A DNA stretch of 64,000 nucleotides from positions 2,914,001-2,978,000 of the forward strand of contig NZ_JAUSUZ010000001.1 in the NCBI RefSeq assembly GCF_030813715.1. Direction: 5' to 3'. Below are positions 1-7,317 of the stretch, piece by piece. The position numbers were made by a program, and so were the translations under genes. Position 1 is the first letter of the stretch. The number at the start of each line of letters is the position of its first letter. The stretch is from Catenuloplanes indicus. Lineage in GTDB: Bacteria; Actinomycetota; Actinomycetes; Mycobacteriales; Micromonosporaceae. Under the pieces are notes generated by a model, which saw nothing but the letters and a program-made list of their open reading frames with translations, was not told the origin of the DNA and did no database searches.

Positions 1-1
1 G

Positions 2-379
2 GACGCGACCGCGGAGGCGAAGCGGCAGTCCGCGCTGGTCGACCGGATCCGGACCGAGGTGCCGCGGCTGGTGCCGGACGTGGAGGTGGTCGGCGACCCG
101 GTCGAGCGGCTGCCCCACCTGGTCACGTTCTCCTGTCTCTACGTGGACGGTGAGGCGCTGCTGCACGCGCTGGACCGGCGCGGCTTCGCGGTCTCGTCCG
201 GCTCGTCGTGCACCTCGTCCACGCTGCGGCCGAGCCACGTCCTGGAGGCGATGGGCGTGCTGTCGCACGGCAACGTGCGGGTGTCGCTGCACCGCGACAC
301 CACCGCGGCGGACGTGGACCGCTTCCTGGCCGAGTTGCCCGGCATCATCGCCGGCCTGCGCGCGGAGACCGGCCTATGA
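2..379 (+). CDS. Cysteine desulfurase, C-terminal fragment (truncated by window edge)
   Basis: The reading frame is open from base 2, so the gene starts upstream of the window and only about 125 C-terminal residues are seen. The segment SSGSSCTSS followed by LRPSHVLEAMG is the active-site loop of PLP-dependent IscS/NifS-type cysteine desulfurases; its Cys carries the persulfide taken from cysteine. The next stretch, GNVRVSLHRDTT, is the usual C-terminal substrate-binding region. The enzyme supplies sulfur for Fe-S clusters or thio-cofactors in the cytoplasm. The PLP lysine lies outside the window, so the subfamily (IscS-like or a dedicated sulfurtransferase partner) cannot be settled. An internal GTG at 59 is not the real start. 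Confidence 0.9.
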   Translation, partial: DATAEAKRQSALVDRIRTEVPRLVPDVEVVGDPVERLPHLVTFSCLYVDGEALLHALDRRGFAVSSGSSCTSSTLRPSHVLEAMGVLSHGNVRVSLHRDTTAADVDRFLAELPGIIAGLRAETGL

Positions 380-422
380 CCGCCGGCGACCGGGTCTCCG
401 GTCACCGGCGGTGCGGGCGGGC

Positions 423-1658
423 TCAGCGGAACGCGGCGACCGTGTCGCTGCCGCGGAGCAGGAAGACGCGGCCGACGCCGAGCGCGACCGCGCCGGCGCT
501 GAACTCGCCGAGCGGCAGCCGGCGCAGCTCACGGCCGTCGCCGGCGCGCAGCCCGAGCAGGTACGTGACCGGCATGTCGGTGTTGCTCTGCAGCCAGACG
601 ACGCCGTTGCCGACCGTGATCGGGCCGTACGGGTGCGCCCCCGGCGCGGTCCACAGCCGCCGGCCGGTCCGCGCGTCGAACGCCGCGACGCGGTGGTCGT
701 CCGGCACCGTCAGGTCGTCGACGCCCGCGTAGACCCGGCCGTCCACCGCGGTCAGATGGTGGTGACGGTGGGTCTTCGGCGCGCACCAGAGCCGCTTGCC
801 GTCCCGGGTCCGGTAGGCGCAGAACCGCTCACCCGCCACGTGCACCGCCCGCGCGTCCGCGGCCAGGTCGCCGCCGTCCCGGACCGGCTTCTGCCAGACC
901 CGCCGGCCGGCCGGCGTGAGCACGGTGACCAGCGACGGTGAGTCGTCGACGAAGGACGGCGCCTCCTGCCCGGGCGGGACGACGTCGTCGCCGTAGAGGT
1001 CGTCGTCGTCCTGCCGGGTGCGGATCGCGATCCGGTTCCCGGCCACGGCCGAGGCCGGGCTGCCGCCGGCGATCTCGCTGGTCCAGGCCGGGCGGCCGGT
1101 ACCGGCCCGGAACGCGTGCAGCACGGTCCGCTCGCACACGTCACCCTCGTGGTGACCGCACCGGAACTCGGCCGCGGCCAGCACCAGGCCGCCGGTCGCC
1201 AGCACCCAGGAGGCGCGCTGGTCTCCGGGGAGCGCCGCGGTCCACCGTGGCCGGCCGTCCGGGCGGTAGGCGCGCACCGTACCGTCGCCCGGCGTGATCG
1301 TGAAGACCGAGTCGCCGTCGGTCACCGGTGTGGCGATGTCGAAGCCGGGCACGGCCCGGCCCGCGAACGGCAGCCGCCGGCCGGTGCCGGTGTCCCGGCG
1401 GACCAGGCCGACCCGGTCCGCGCCGCCGACCCGCGTCTCCGCGTGGTAGACCGCGCCGGCGAAGTAGAGCGCGTCGCCGGTGACGGTGCCGGCCGGCACG
1501 GTCCAGGCGGGCACGAGCCGCGCGGCCTGGGCCACGGTCGGGCCGTCCGTGTCGCTGACCGGCGGCGGCAGCGGCGGCGGCACCGGGTCGACCGGCACGG
1601 CGGCCGCGGGACCGGCGGGCAGCACCACGAGCGCGGCTGCGAGCACCATCTTTCGCAT
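423..1658 (-). CDS. Secreted PQQ-like beta-propeller repeat protein
   Basis: 411 residues. The first about 22 residues form a signal peptide (MRKMVLAAALVVLPAGPAAA) followed by a proline-rich linker, with no lipobox Cys, so the product is probably released outside the membrane. The body holds PQQ-type blade motifs: GRPRWTAALPGDQ, GRRVWQKPVRDG, GKRLWCAPKT and GRRLWTAPGAHP. Two Cys pairs (RCGHHEGDVC and FCAYR/LWCAP) suggest disulfides. Such propellers act as binding or scaffold modules; no dehydrogenase catalytic set is visible, so the substrate is unknown. The ATG at 1658 has an AAGG ribosome site 6 bases upstream. The gene is divergent from the ArsR-like regulator, with 114 bp between them. 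Confidence 0.75.
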   Translation of the reverse strand: MRKMVLAAALVVLPAGPAAAVPVDPVPPPLPPPVSDTDGPTVAQAARLVPAWTVPAGTVTGDALYFAGAVYHAETRVGGADRVGLVRRDTGTGRRLPFAGRAVPGFDIATPVTDGDSVFTITPGDGTVRAYRPDGRPRWTAALPGDQRASWVLATGGLVLAAAEFRCGHHEGDVCERTVLHAFRAGTGRPAWTSEIAGGSPASAVAGNRIAIRTRQDDDDLYGDDVVPPGQEAPSFVDDSPSLVTVLTPAGRRVWQKPVRDGGDLAADARAVHVAGERFCAYRTRDGKRLWCAPKTHRHHHLTAVDGRVYAGVDDLTVPDDHRVAAFDARTGRRLWTAPGAHPYGPITVGNGVVWLQSNTDMPVTYLLGLRAGDGRELRRLPLGEFSAGAVALGVGRVFLLRGSDTVAAFR

Positions 1659-1722
1659 TGAGAGCCTTTCGTCGGATTTGCGGCCTCAGTATCCGCCCCT
1701 TCGGCCGCCGAATCCGGCCTTC

Positions 1723-1768
1723 TCGTACACAGAAATTGTGCATAGGTCTTGTGCACATTTACTGTGCA
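1723..1768 (+). promoter_or_regulatory. Candidate operator: four 13-bp-phased repeats
   Basis: TTGTGCA at 1736 and 1749 and CTGTGCA at 1762 lie exactly 13 bp apart; a weaker copy, TCGTACA, lies at 1723 in the same phase. They fill the divergent gap and end 4 bp before the ATG of the ArsR-like gene. The regular phasing suggests cooperative binding by the adjacent regulator. The binding is inferred. Confidence 0.4.
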
Positions 1769-1772
1769 AGGC

Positions 1773-2351
1773 ATGACCGAAGCTTCCTGGACCGGCGTCC
1801 GGATCGACGCGCGGCAGCTGAAGGTGCTGGCTCACCCGCTGCGCGCCCGGCTGCTCGCGGCGCTGCGCGTGGACGGCGCCGCGACCGCGACCCGGCTCGC
1901 CGAGCGGCTCGGCACGAACACCGGCGCCACCAGCTACCACCTGCGGCAACTCGCCGGGGCCGGGCTGGTGTTCGAGGAGGACCGGCCCGGCTCCGGCAAG
2001 CAGCGCTGGTGGCGGGCCGCGCAGGACCGGCACAGCATCATCGCCGGCGACTTCCGGCCGGACGACGCGGACGCACAGGCCGCGCTGGAGTGGCTGGGCG
2101 AGTTCTACCGCACCGAGCACGCCCGGTGGACCGCGCGCTGGCGGGCCGAGGAGAAGCAGTGGCCGGCCGCCTGGCGGGACGCGGTCACCACCAACGACTA
2201 CCTGCTCGAGCTGACGCCGGATCAGGTCCGCGCACTGAACCGTGAGGTCGACGACCTGATGGCGCGATACCGGTCGCTGCCGGCCGAGGCGGGCGCGGAG
2301 ACCGTGGTCGTCCTCTACGAGAACCACCCGATGCCGCGGGACCGGCGATGA
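1773..2351 (+). CDS. ArsR-like winged-helix transcriptional regulator
   Basis: 192 residues from the ATG at 1773. A TTG at 1749 is in frame but lies inside the phased repeats, so I did not use it. Residues about 10-75 form a helix-turn-helix of the HTH_20/ArsR type (LKVLAHPLRARLLAAL, TATRLAERLGTNTG, TSYHLRQLAGAGLV, then a wing with GSGKQRWWR). The C-terminal half is helical and Trp-rich and probably mediates dimer or ligand contacts; no Cys metal site is seen, so it is not a classic metal sensor. The stop codon overlaps the MFS start (ATGA), so the two are translationally coupled and the regulator probably controls the transporter. Confidence 0.85.
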   Translation: MTEASWTGVRIDARQLKVLAHPLRARLLAALRVDGAATATRLAERLGTNTGATSYHLRQLAGAGLVFEEDRPGSGKQRWWRAAQDRHSIIAGDFRPDDADAQAALEWLGEFYRTEHARWTARWRAEEKQWPAAWRDAVTTNDYLLELTPDQVRALNREVDDLMARYRSLPAEAGAETVVVLYENHPMPRDRR

Positions 2352-3673
2352 CGGTCACCACGCGCTACCTCGTCCTCGGCGCCCTGCGCTGGCTGCCGGC
2401 CGGGCTGATGATCCCGGTGACCGTGCTGCTGGCGCAGCAGCGCGGGCTGTCGCTCGCCCAGATCGGCATGGTCACGGCCGTGCAGGGGTTCGTCGTACTG
2501 GGGCTGGAACTGCCCACCGGCGGCCTGGCCGACACGGCCGGCCGCCGCCCGGTGCTGCTGGCCGCCGCCGTGCTCCACCTGGCCTCGCTGCTGCTGCTCG
2601 TGGGCGCGACCTCATTCTGGATGTTCGCGCTGGTCTTCGCGCTCCAAGGGGTGTTCCGCGCGCTGGACAGCGGCCCGCTCGACTCCTGGTACGTGGACGC
2701 CGCGCTGGCCGCGGACCCGGACGCACGCTACGAGGCCGGGCTGAGCCGGTCCGGCGTGGTGGCCGGCTGCGCGATCGGCGGCGGCGCGCTGCTGGCCGGT
2801 GGGCTGGTCGCGCTGGACCCGTTCCCGGCGGTGAGCGCGCTCACCGCGCCGCTGGTCACGGCCGCGGCGCTGCAGGCGGTGACCGTGCTCGCCATCGCGG
2901 TACTGCTCCGCGAGCCCCGGACGCCCACGGCGCACCGGCCGCGCCTCGCCGCCACGCTCCGCGGCGTACCCGCCGTGATCGCGGACGCGGCCCGCCTGCT
3001 GCGCCGTTCCCGCGTGCTGGCCGCGCTGGTCGCGGTCGAACTGTTCTGGGCGTTCGGGATGATGACCTTCGAACTTCTCTTCCCGGTACGGCTGGCCGAG
3101 CTGATCGGCTCCCCGGACACGGCCGGCACGATCATGGGGCCGGTGGGCTCGGTCGCCTGGCTCGCGTCCGCGGCCGGGGCCGCGTTGGTGCCGATGCTGG
3201 TCCGGCGGCTCGGCCCGGCCCGGTCCGGCGTGACGCTGCAACTCGGGCAGGCGCTCGCGGTGGTGGCGATGGGGCTGTTCGCCGGGCCGGCCGGGGCGGT
3301 CATGGCCTTCCTGGTCTGCTACGCGCTGCACGGTGCGGTGAATCCGGTCTACAAGGGCCTGCTGCACCGGCAGTCACACGCCGGCAACCGGACCACGGTG
3401 GCGTCGCTCGCGTCGATGGCGGCGCAGCCGGCGGGCGCGGCCGGCAGCATCGTGCTGACCTCGATCGCGGACGCGGCCGGTGTGCGGACCGCGATCCTGG
3501 TCGGCGCGATCCCGCTGGCGGTGGCGGCGTTCTTCTACCTGGCGGCCCGCCGTACTCCCCCGGCCACCGCACCGGGTCACTCGGACGAGCCGGCGGGCAC
3601 CTCCGGCGGGCCGGCGGACACGTCGAGCGAGCCGGAGCGGGCGGTGGGAACGCCGGCGGCAGCCATGCCGTGA
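2348..3673 (+). CDS. MFS transporter, probable drug exporter
   Basis: 441 residues with about 12 hydrophobic segments. MFS motif A is visible in the loop after helix 2 (GGLADTAGRRPVLL). Members of this class use the proton gradient to expel small molecules across the cytoplasmic membrane; the substrate cannot be read from sequence. The start codon overlaps the stop of the ArsR-like gene (ATGA), giving a two-gene regulator/exporter operon. The last about 45 residues are a hydrophilic Ser/Pro/Gly tail (DEPAGTSGGPADTSSEPE) that is unlikely to be part of the transport core. The 186 bp after the gene contain loosely repeated ACGGCC words and no gene. Confidence 0.85.
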   Translation: MTVTTRYLVLGALRWLPAGLMIPVTVLLAQQRGLSLAQIGMVTAVQGFVVLGLELPTGGLADTAGRRPVLLAAAVLHLASLLLLVGATSFWMFALVFALQGVFRALDSGPLDSWYVDAALAADPDARYEAGLSRSGVVAGCAIGGGALLAGGLVALDPFPAVSALTAPLVTAAALQAVTVLAIAVLLREPRTPTAHRPRLAATLRGVPAVIADAARLLRRSRVLAALVAVELFWAFGMMTFELLFPVRLAELIGSPDTAGTIMGPVGSVAWLASAAGAALVPMLVRRLGPARSGVTLQLGQALAVVAMGLFAGPAGAVMAFLVCYALHGAVNPVYKGLLHRQSHAGNRTTVASLASMAAQPAGAAGSIVLTSIADAAGVRTAILVGAIPLAVAAFFYLAARRTPPATAPGHSDEPAGTSGGPADTSSEPERAVGTPAAAMP

Positions 3674-3859
3674 CAAGCGGAGATGTCGGGCACGGAGTGT
3701 CCGGTCAGCGGCCGACCCGCGGCAACGGCTGATTTCGGGGACGGACGGGCCCGGGGGAACGGCCAACCCGCGGGCACGGCCGCCCACACGGAGACGGCCG
3801 GTTCCGGAGACGGCCGAGCGCACGAGGCCGGATTCGGCCACGCCTGCTCCGGTCGGCGG

Positions 3860-4354
3860 TCAGGGGCTCAGGTAGTCGAGCAGCGACTGGAGCGGGTCGC
3901 CCGGGACCGTGGTGTCGACCACCACGCGGCGGCCGACGTAGGGCTGGTACTCCGCGCGGCGCTCCAGCACCCGGACCCAGTCGACGTCCGCGTACGCCGG
4001 GTCGGCGGTGCGGCGGGCCTCGATCCGGCGGCGGTGTTCCGCCTCGTCCGCGCACCAGACCTCGATCACGCGCAGCGGGACCTTGGCGCGGTCCGCCAGG
4101 TCGAGCCACAGCTCGCGGGACTCGGCGACCGGGTTGACCGCGTCCACGATCACCGACAGGCCGAGGTCCAGCTGCAGCTCGGCCAGACCGGCCACGGCCC
4201 GGTAGGCCTGCGGGCCGGTGGAGCCGTAGGCGCGCTCGATCGGATCGACCGGAAGGACCGGGGCCGGCAGCGCGGCGCCCACCCGGCGGGCGAGCGTGCT
4301 CTTGCCGACCCCCGGCAGCCCGGCGAAGACGATCAGCACCGGGCCGGTGCTCAC
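3860..4354 (-). CDS. P-loop small-molecule kinase-like protein
   Basis: 164 residues with a Walker A motif near the N-terminus (FAGLPGVGKST, residues 10-20) and an arrangement typical of AAA_33/zeta-toxin-like nucleoside or sugar kinases. Asp37 in PVDPIERAYG could be the phosphoacceptor-side acid. The GTG start overlaps the TGA of the adenosine kinase gene by 4 bases, so it is the second gene of an operon and probably co-translated. Given its partner, a role in phosphorylating a nucleoside or sugar is plausible, but the substrate is unknown. Small kinases of this kind often act in salvage or resistance. Confidence 0.65.
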   Translation of the reverse strand: MSTGPVLIVFAGLPGVGKSTLARRVGAALPAPVLPVDPIERAYGSTGPQAYRAVAGLAELQLDLGLSVIVDAVNPVAESRELWLDLADRAKVPLRVIEVWCADEAEHRRRIEARRTADPAYADVDWVRVLERRAEYQPYVGRRVVVDTTVPGDPLQSLLDYLSP

Positions 4355-5328
4355 GGGATCAGGTGCGGGCGCACGTCCTCGGCCGCCGCGTCGCCGTAGG
4401 CCTCGCCGAGCGCCTTGACGAACTGGTCGGGACGGATCTCGTACTCCTGGGTGCCGACGGTCTCCAGCACGTACGTCGCGACCAGCGAGCCGATCTGCGC
4501 GGACCGCTCCAGGCCGAGACCCCAGGTGAGGCCCGCGAAGAAGCCGGACCGGAACGCGTCGCCGCCGCCGGTCGGGTCGTACGCCGCGACCTCACGGGCG
4601 ACCGGCACGTGGATCGGCTCGATGTCGCGGCCGGTGATCCGGGCGCCGTCCTTGCCGAGCGTGGTGACCTGGATCGCGACCCGGTCCAGCACCTGCGCCT
4701 CGGTCAGCCCGGTCTTGCTCTCCAGCAGCGACTTCTCGTACTCGTTGGTGAACAGGAACTCGGCGCCGTCGATCAGTTTCAGCACGTCGGCACCCTCGAC
4801 CCGGGCGAGCTGCTGCGACGGGTCCGCGGCGAACCGGATGCCGCGCTCCCGGCACTCCTCGGAGTGACGGACCATGGCGGCCGGGTCGTTCGCGCCGACC
4901 AGCACCAGGTCGATGCCGTCGTGGCGCTCCGCGACCGGGGCCAGCTCGATGTTGCGGGCCTCGGCCATCGCGCCCGCGTAGAACGACGCGATCTGGTTCA
5001 TCTCGGTGTCGGTGGTGCAGACGAAGCGCGCGGTGTGCGCGACCTCGCTGATGTAGACGGAGCCGCAGTCGACGCCGTGCCGCTCCAGCCACGAGCGGTA
5101 GTCGGCGAAATCCGCACCGACCGCGCCGACCAGGATCGGGCGCAGGCCCAGCTGGCCCATGCCGAACGCGATGTTGGCGGCCACACCACCGCGGCGCACC
5201 ACGAGGTCGTCCACCAGGAACGACAGCGACACCTTGTGCAGCTGGTCGGCCAGGAGCTGGTCGGCGAACCGTCCCGGGAAGTGCATCAGATGGTCGGTGG
5301 CGATCGAGCCGGTAACGGCGATCTTCAT
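4351..5328 (-). CDS. adoK: Adenosine kinase, PfkB/ribokinase family
   Basis: 325 residues, close in layout to mycobacterial AdoK (Rv2202c): N-terminus MKIAVTGSIATDHLMHFPGR, substrate-lid segment SFLVDDLVVRRGGVA, and the C-terminal PfkB signature DPTGGGDAFRSGF with the catalytic base Asp257. The enzyme transfers phosphate from ATP to adenosine (or a related nucleoside/sugar) in the cytoplasm for purine salvage. A GAGGG ribosome site precedes the ATG. It sits next to the A-type Fe-S carrier and glycerate kinase genes, the same order as in mycobacteria, which supports the assignment. PfkB specificity is hard to read from sequence, so another sugar remains possible. Confidence 0.85.
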   Translation of the reverse strand: MKIAVTGSIATDHLMHFPGRFADQLLADQLHKVSLSFLVDDLVVRRGGVAANIAFGMGQLGLRPILVGAVGADFADYRSWLERHGVDCGSVYISEVAHTARFVCTTDTEMNQIASFYAGAMAEARNIELAPVAERHDGIDLVLVGANDPAAMVRHSEECRERGIRFAADPSQQLARVEGADVLKLIDGAEFLFTNEYEKSLLESKTGLTEAQVLDRVAIQVTTLGKDGARITGRDIEPIHVPVAREVAAYDPTGGGDAFRSGFFAGLTWGLGLERSAQIGSLVATYVLETVGTQEYEIRPDQFVKALGEAYGDAAAEDVRPHLIP

Positions 5329-5450
5329 GTCGGCCCTCAGGTGGTCGGCGGCATAAGCGCGAACAGCCTACCGGCAGTCCGGCGGCTGGAAGCTCTCCCG
5401 TCAGGTCGGCTTCACCTGACGGTAACGCCGCACCCCCCGGCGCACAAAAA

Positions 5451-5491
5451 CACAGCAGCGGGGGTACGCCGTGCGTACCCCCGCTGCTGTG
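5451..5491 (-). terminator. Intrinsic terminator after the Fe-S carrier gene
   Basis: A perfect 18-bp stem (CACAGCAGCGGGGGTACG and its complement) with a 5-base loop starts 8 bases beyond the stop of the Fe-S carrier. On the minus strand it is followed by TTTTTG, a textbook terminator. Confidence 0.85.
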
Positions 5492-5499
5492 CAGATCTC

Positions 5500-5985
5500 T
5501 CAGTGGAAGCTGTCGCCGCAGGCGCAGGAACCGCCCGCGTTCGGGTTGTCGATGGTGAAGCCCTGGGCGTCGATGCGGTCGGCGAAGTCGATGGTCGCGC
5601 CGGTCAGGTACGGCGCGCTCATCCGGTCGACCACGACCTCGACGCCGCCGAAGTCGTCGACGATGTCACCGTCGAGCGAGCGCTCGTCGAAGAAGAGCTG
5701 GTAGCGGAGGCCGGAGCAGCCGCCGGGCTGCACCGCCACGCGCAGCCGCAGGTCGTCACGGCCCTCCTGCTCAAGCAGGTTCTTCACCTTCACGGCAGCC
5801 ACGTCCGTCAGGAGAATCGTGGTCGCGGCCTTGGCCGGCGCCGACTCGGTGCCGGACTCGTAGCCCTCGTCGACGAAATCGGTGGCGCCCTGCGCTGAAG
5901 TCGCGGCCTTGGCCGGCGCCGACTCGGTATCGGACTCGTAGCCCTCGTCGATCAGATCGGTGGCGCCCTGCGCTGAAGTGGTCAC
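5500..5985 (-). CDS. erpA: A-type iron-sulfur carrier (ErpA/IscA family) with duplicated N-terminus
   Basis: 161 residues from a GTG at 5985, chosen because GGGAG lies 8 bases upstream; longer in-frame starts lack a site. The C-terminal about 105 residues are the HesB/IscA domain with the three ligand Cys in PGGCSGLRY and SCACGDSFH, and NPNAGG before the last pair, as in mycobacterial Rv2204c. The protein receives and delivers Fe-S clusters in the cytoplasm; likely clients here are NadA and LipA. The N-terminus is unusual: two near-identical 26-residue units (TSAQGATDLIDEGYESDTES then APAKAA), from a 78-bp tandem duplication. The units are acidic and probably disordered. A strong terminator follows. 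Confidence 0.9.
   Translation of the reverse strand: MTTSAQGATDLIDEGYESDTESAPAKAATSAQGATDFVDEGYESGTESAPAKAATTILLTDVAAVKVKNLLEQEGRDDLRLRVAVQPGGCSGLRYQLFFDERSLDGDIVDDFGGVEVVVDRMSAPYLTGATIDFADRIDAQGFTIDNPNAGGSCACGDSFH
5823..5978 (-). repeat. Two-copy 78-bp in-frame tandem repeat inside erpA
   Basis: Copies span 5823-5900 and 5901-5978. They differ at only a few positions (for example the DLIDEG versus DFVDEG codons), which points to a recent duplication that kept the frame. Confidence 0.9.
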
Positions 5986-6104
5986 TTGGAAGTCTCCCTG
6001 CGCTGTGCGGATTTTATTCCGACTGTGGCCAACGCATGTCCGCTGACCGTGCATTCCCACCCAGTCTAAAACTTCTCCCGGTCAGCGGCCGTGCGCCGTT
6101 GGTC

Positions 6105-7223
6105 TCACCGGCTGTACTGCCCGGCCAGCCGCCCGGCGAGCGCGGCCAGCCCGTCCGCCGGCCGGGCCATCGCCGCCTGCTCGTCGCCGTCGAAGAAGTC
6201 CACCAGCGAGTACGTCTCGGTGACCCCGGCCGCCGCCGCCTCCCGGCGCCCGGTGCTGACCCGGCCGGCCAGCACCACACACGGCAGGCCGCGGTCGCGG
6301 GCACCGGCGGCGACGCCCGCGACCACCTTGCCGCGCAGCGACTGGTGGTCGAACGAGCCCTCGCCGGTGACCACCAGTTCGGCCGCGTCCAGCGCCTCGG
6401 GCAGGCCGGTGAGGCGCGTCACCAGCCCGATGCCGGACTCGCAGTGGCCGCCGAGCGCGAGGATCGCGGCGCCGATCCCGCCGGCCGCGCCCGCACCGGG
6501 CAACGCGGCCAGGCCCGGCGGCGCGGTGGGCAGGCCCTGGAGCAGCGTGCCGAACCGTTCCAGCGCGCGGTCGAGCAGGAACACGTCCTCGCGGTCGGCG
6601 CCCTTCTGCGGGCCGTAGACCGCGGACGCGCCGTGCAGGCCGGTGAGCGGGTTGTCGACGTCGGTGGCCGCGATCAGCTCGGCACCTCGGATCCGGGGCG
6701 TGCCGGTGAGGCCCTCGGCCGCGGTGAGCGCGGCGCCGCCGTACGGGAGCGCGTAGCCGGCCGCGTCCAGCGGGGCGGCGTCCAGCGCGGCCAGCATGCC
6801 GGCGCCGGCGTCGTTGACGGCGGAGCCGCCGAGGCCGATCACCACGCGGGTGGCGCCGTGCTCGATCGCGGCGAGGATCAACAGGCCGAGACCGTACGAG
6901 GTGGTGCGCTTCGGATCACGGTCGGACGGGGCGAGGAGGTGCAGGCCGCACGCGTGCGCGCTCTCCACGTACCCGGTGGAGCCTTTGACGTGGATTGTGG
7001 CTTTTGCCGGGCGGCCGAGTGGATCGACCGTGTCGACAATCACGTCGCGGCCGTTCAGGGCGGACGCGAGCACGTCGACGAACCCGGGGCCTCCGTCCGA
7101 CAGCGGCCGCTCGACCAGGTCGTCCGCCGGGTTCGTGGCCCGCCAGCCGGACGCGATGGCCCGGGCGGCCGGCACCGCGTCGATGCTCCCGGCAAACTTA
7201 TCCGGACAAATCAGGATTCGCAC
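6105..7223 (-). CDS. glxK: Glycerate kinase (type I, GlxK family)
   Basis: 372 residues from a GTG at 7223 with GGGAGG 9 bases upstream. The frame extends further 5' to 7274, but that part has no ribosome site and lacks family sequence. The N-terminus (RILICPDKFAGSIDAVPAARAI) and RPLSDGGPGFVDVL are typical of the glycerate kinase fold; GLGGSAVNDAGAGMLAAL and VTGEGSFDHQSLRGK are further conserved blocks. The enzyme phosphorylates D-glycerate with ATP, usually at the 2-position in this family, feeding glycolysis. The order adoK, erpA, glxK matches the mycobacterial Rv2202c-Rv2205c segment. It is divergent from nadA. Confidence 0.88.
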   Translation of the reverse strand: MRILICPDKFAGSIDAVPAARAIASGWRATNPADDLVERPLSDGGPGFVDVLASALNGRDVIVDTVDPLGRPAKATIHVKGSTGYVESAHACGLHLLAPSDRDPKRTTSYGLGLLILAAIEHGATRVVIGLGGSAVNDAGAGMLAALDAAPLDAAGYALPYGGAALTAAEGLTGTPRIRGAELIAATDVDNPLTGLHGASAVYGPQKGADREDVFLLDRALERFGTLLQGLPTAPPGLAALPGAGAAGGIGAAILALGGHCESGIGLVTRLTGLPEALDAAELVVTGEGSFDHQSLRGKVVAGVAAGARDRGLPCVVLAGRVSTGRREAAAAGVTETYSLVDFFDGDEQAAMARPADGLAALAGRLAGQYSR

Positions 7224-7293
7224 CGCTGTGTACCTCCCACTATTCCCCTGTCCGGACCATTCTCGGGGATGCATGGATCACATCTGCGGGCCG

Positions 7294-7308
7294 GTCTCAC
7301 TGTGAGAC
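7294..7308 (+). promoter_or_regulatory. Perfect palindrome overlapping the likely nadA promoter
   Basis: GTCTCACTGTGAGAC is a perfect 7-1-7 inverted repeat ending 9 bases before the nadA GTG. A -10-like GACAAT overlaps its right end, so nadA mRNA may be leaderless and the palindrome would act as a repressor operator. Which factor binds is unknown. Confidence 0.45.
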
Positions 7309-7317
7309 AATCTTGCT

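Noticed and set aside
3674-3859. Degenerate ACGGCC-rich tract between the MFS and kinase genes
   Set aside because: The word spacing is irregular and close to what base composition alone would give.
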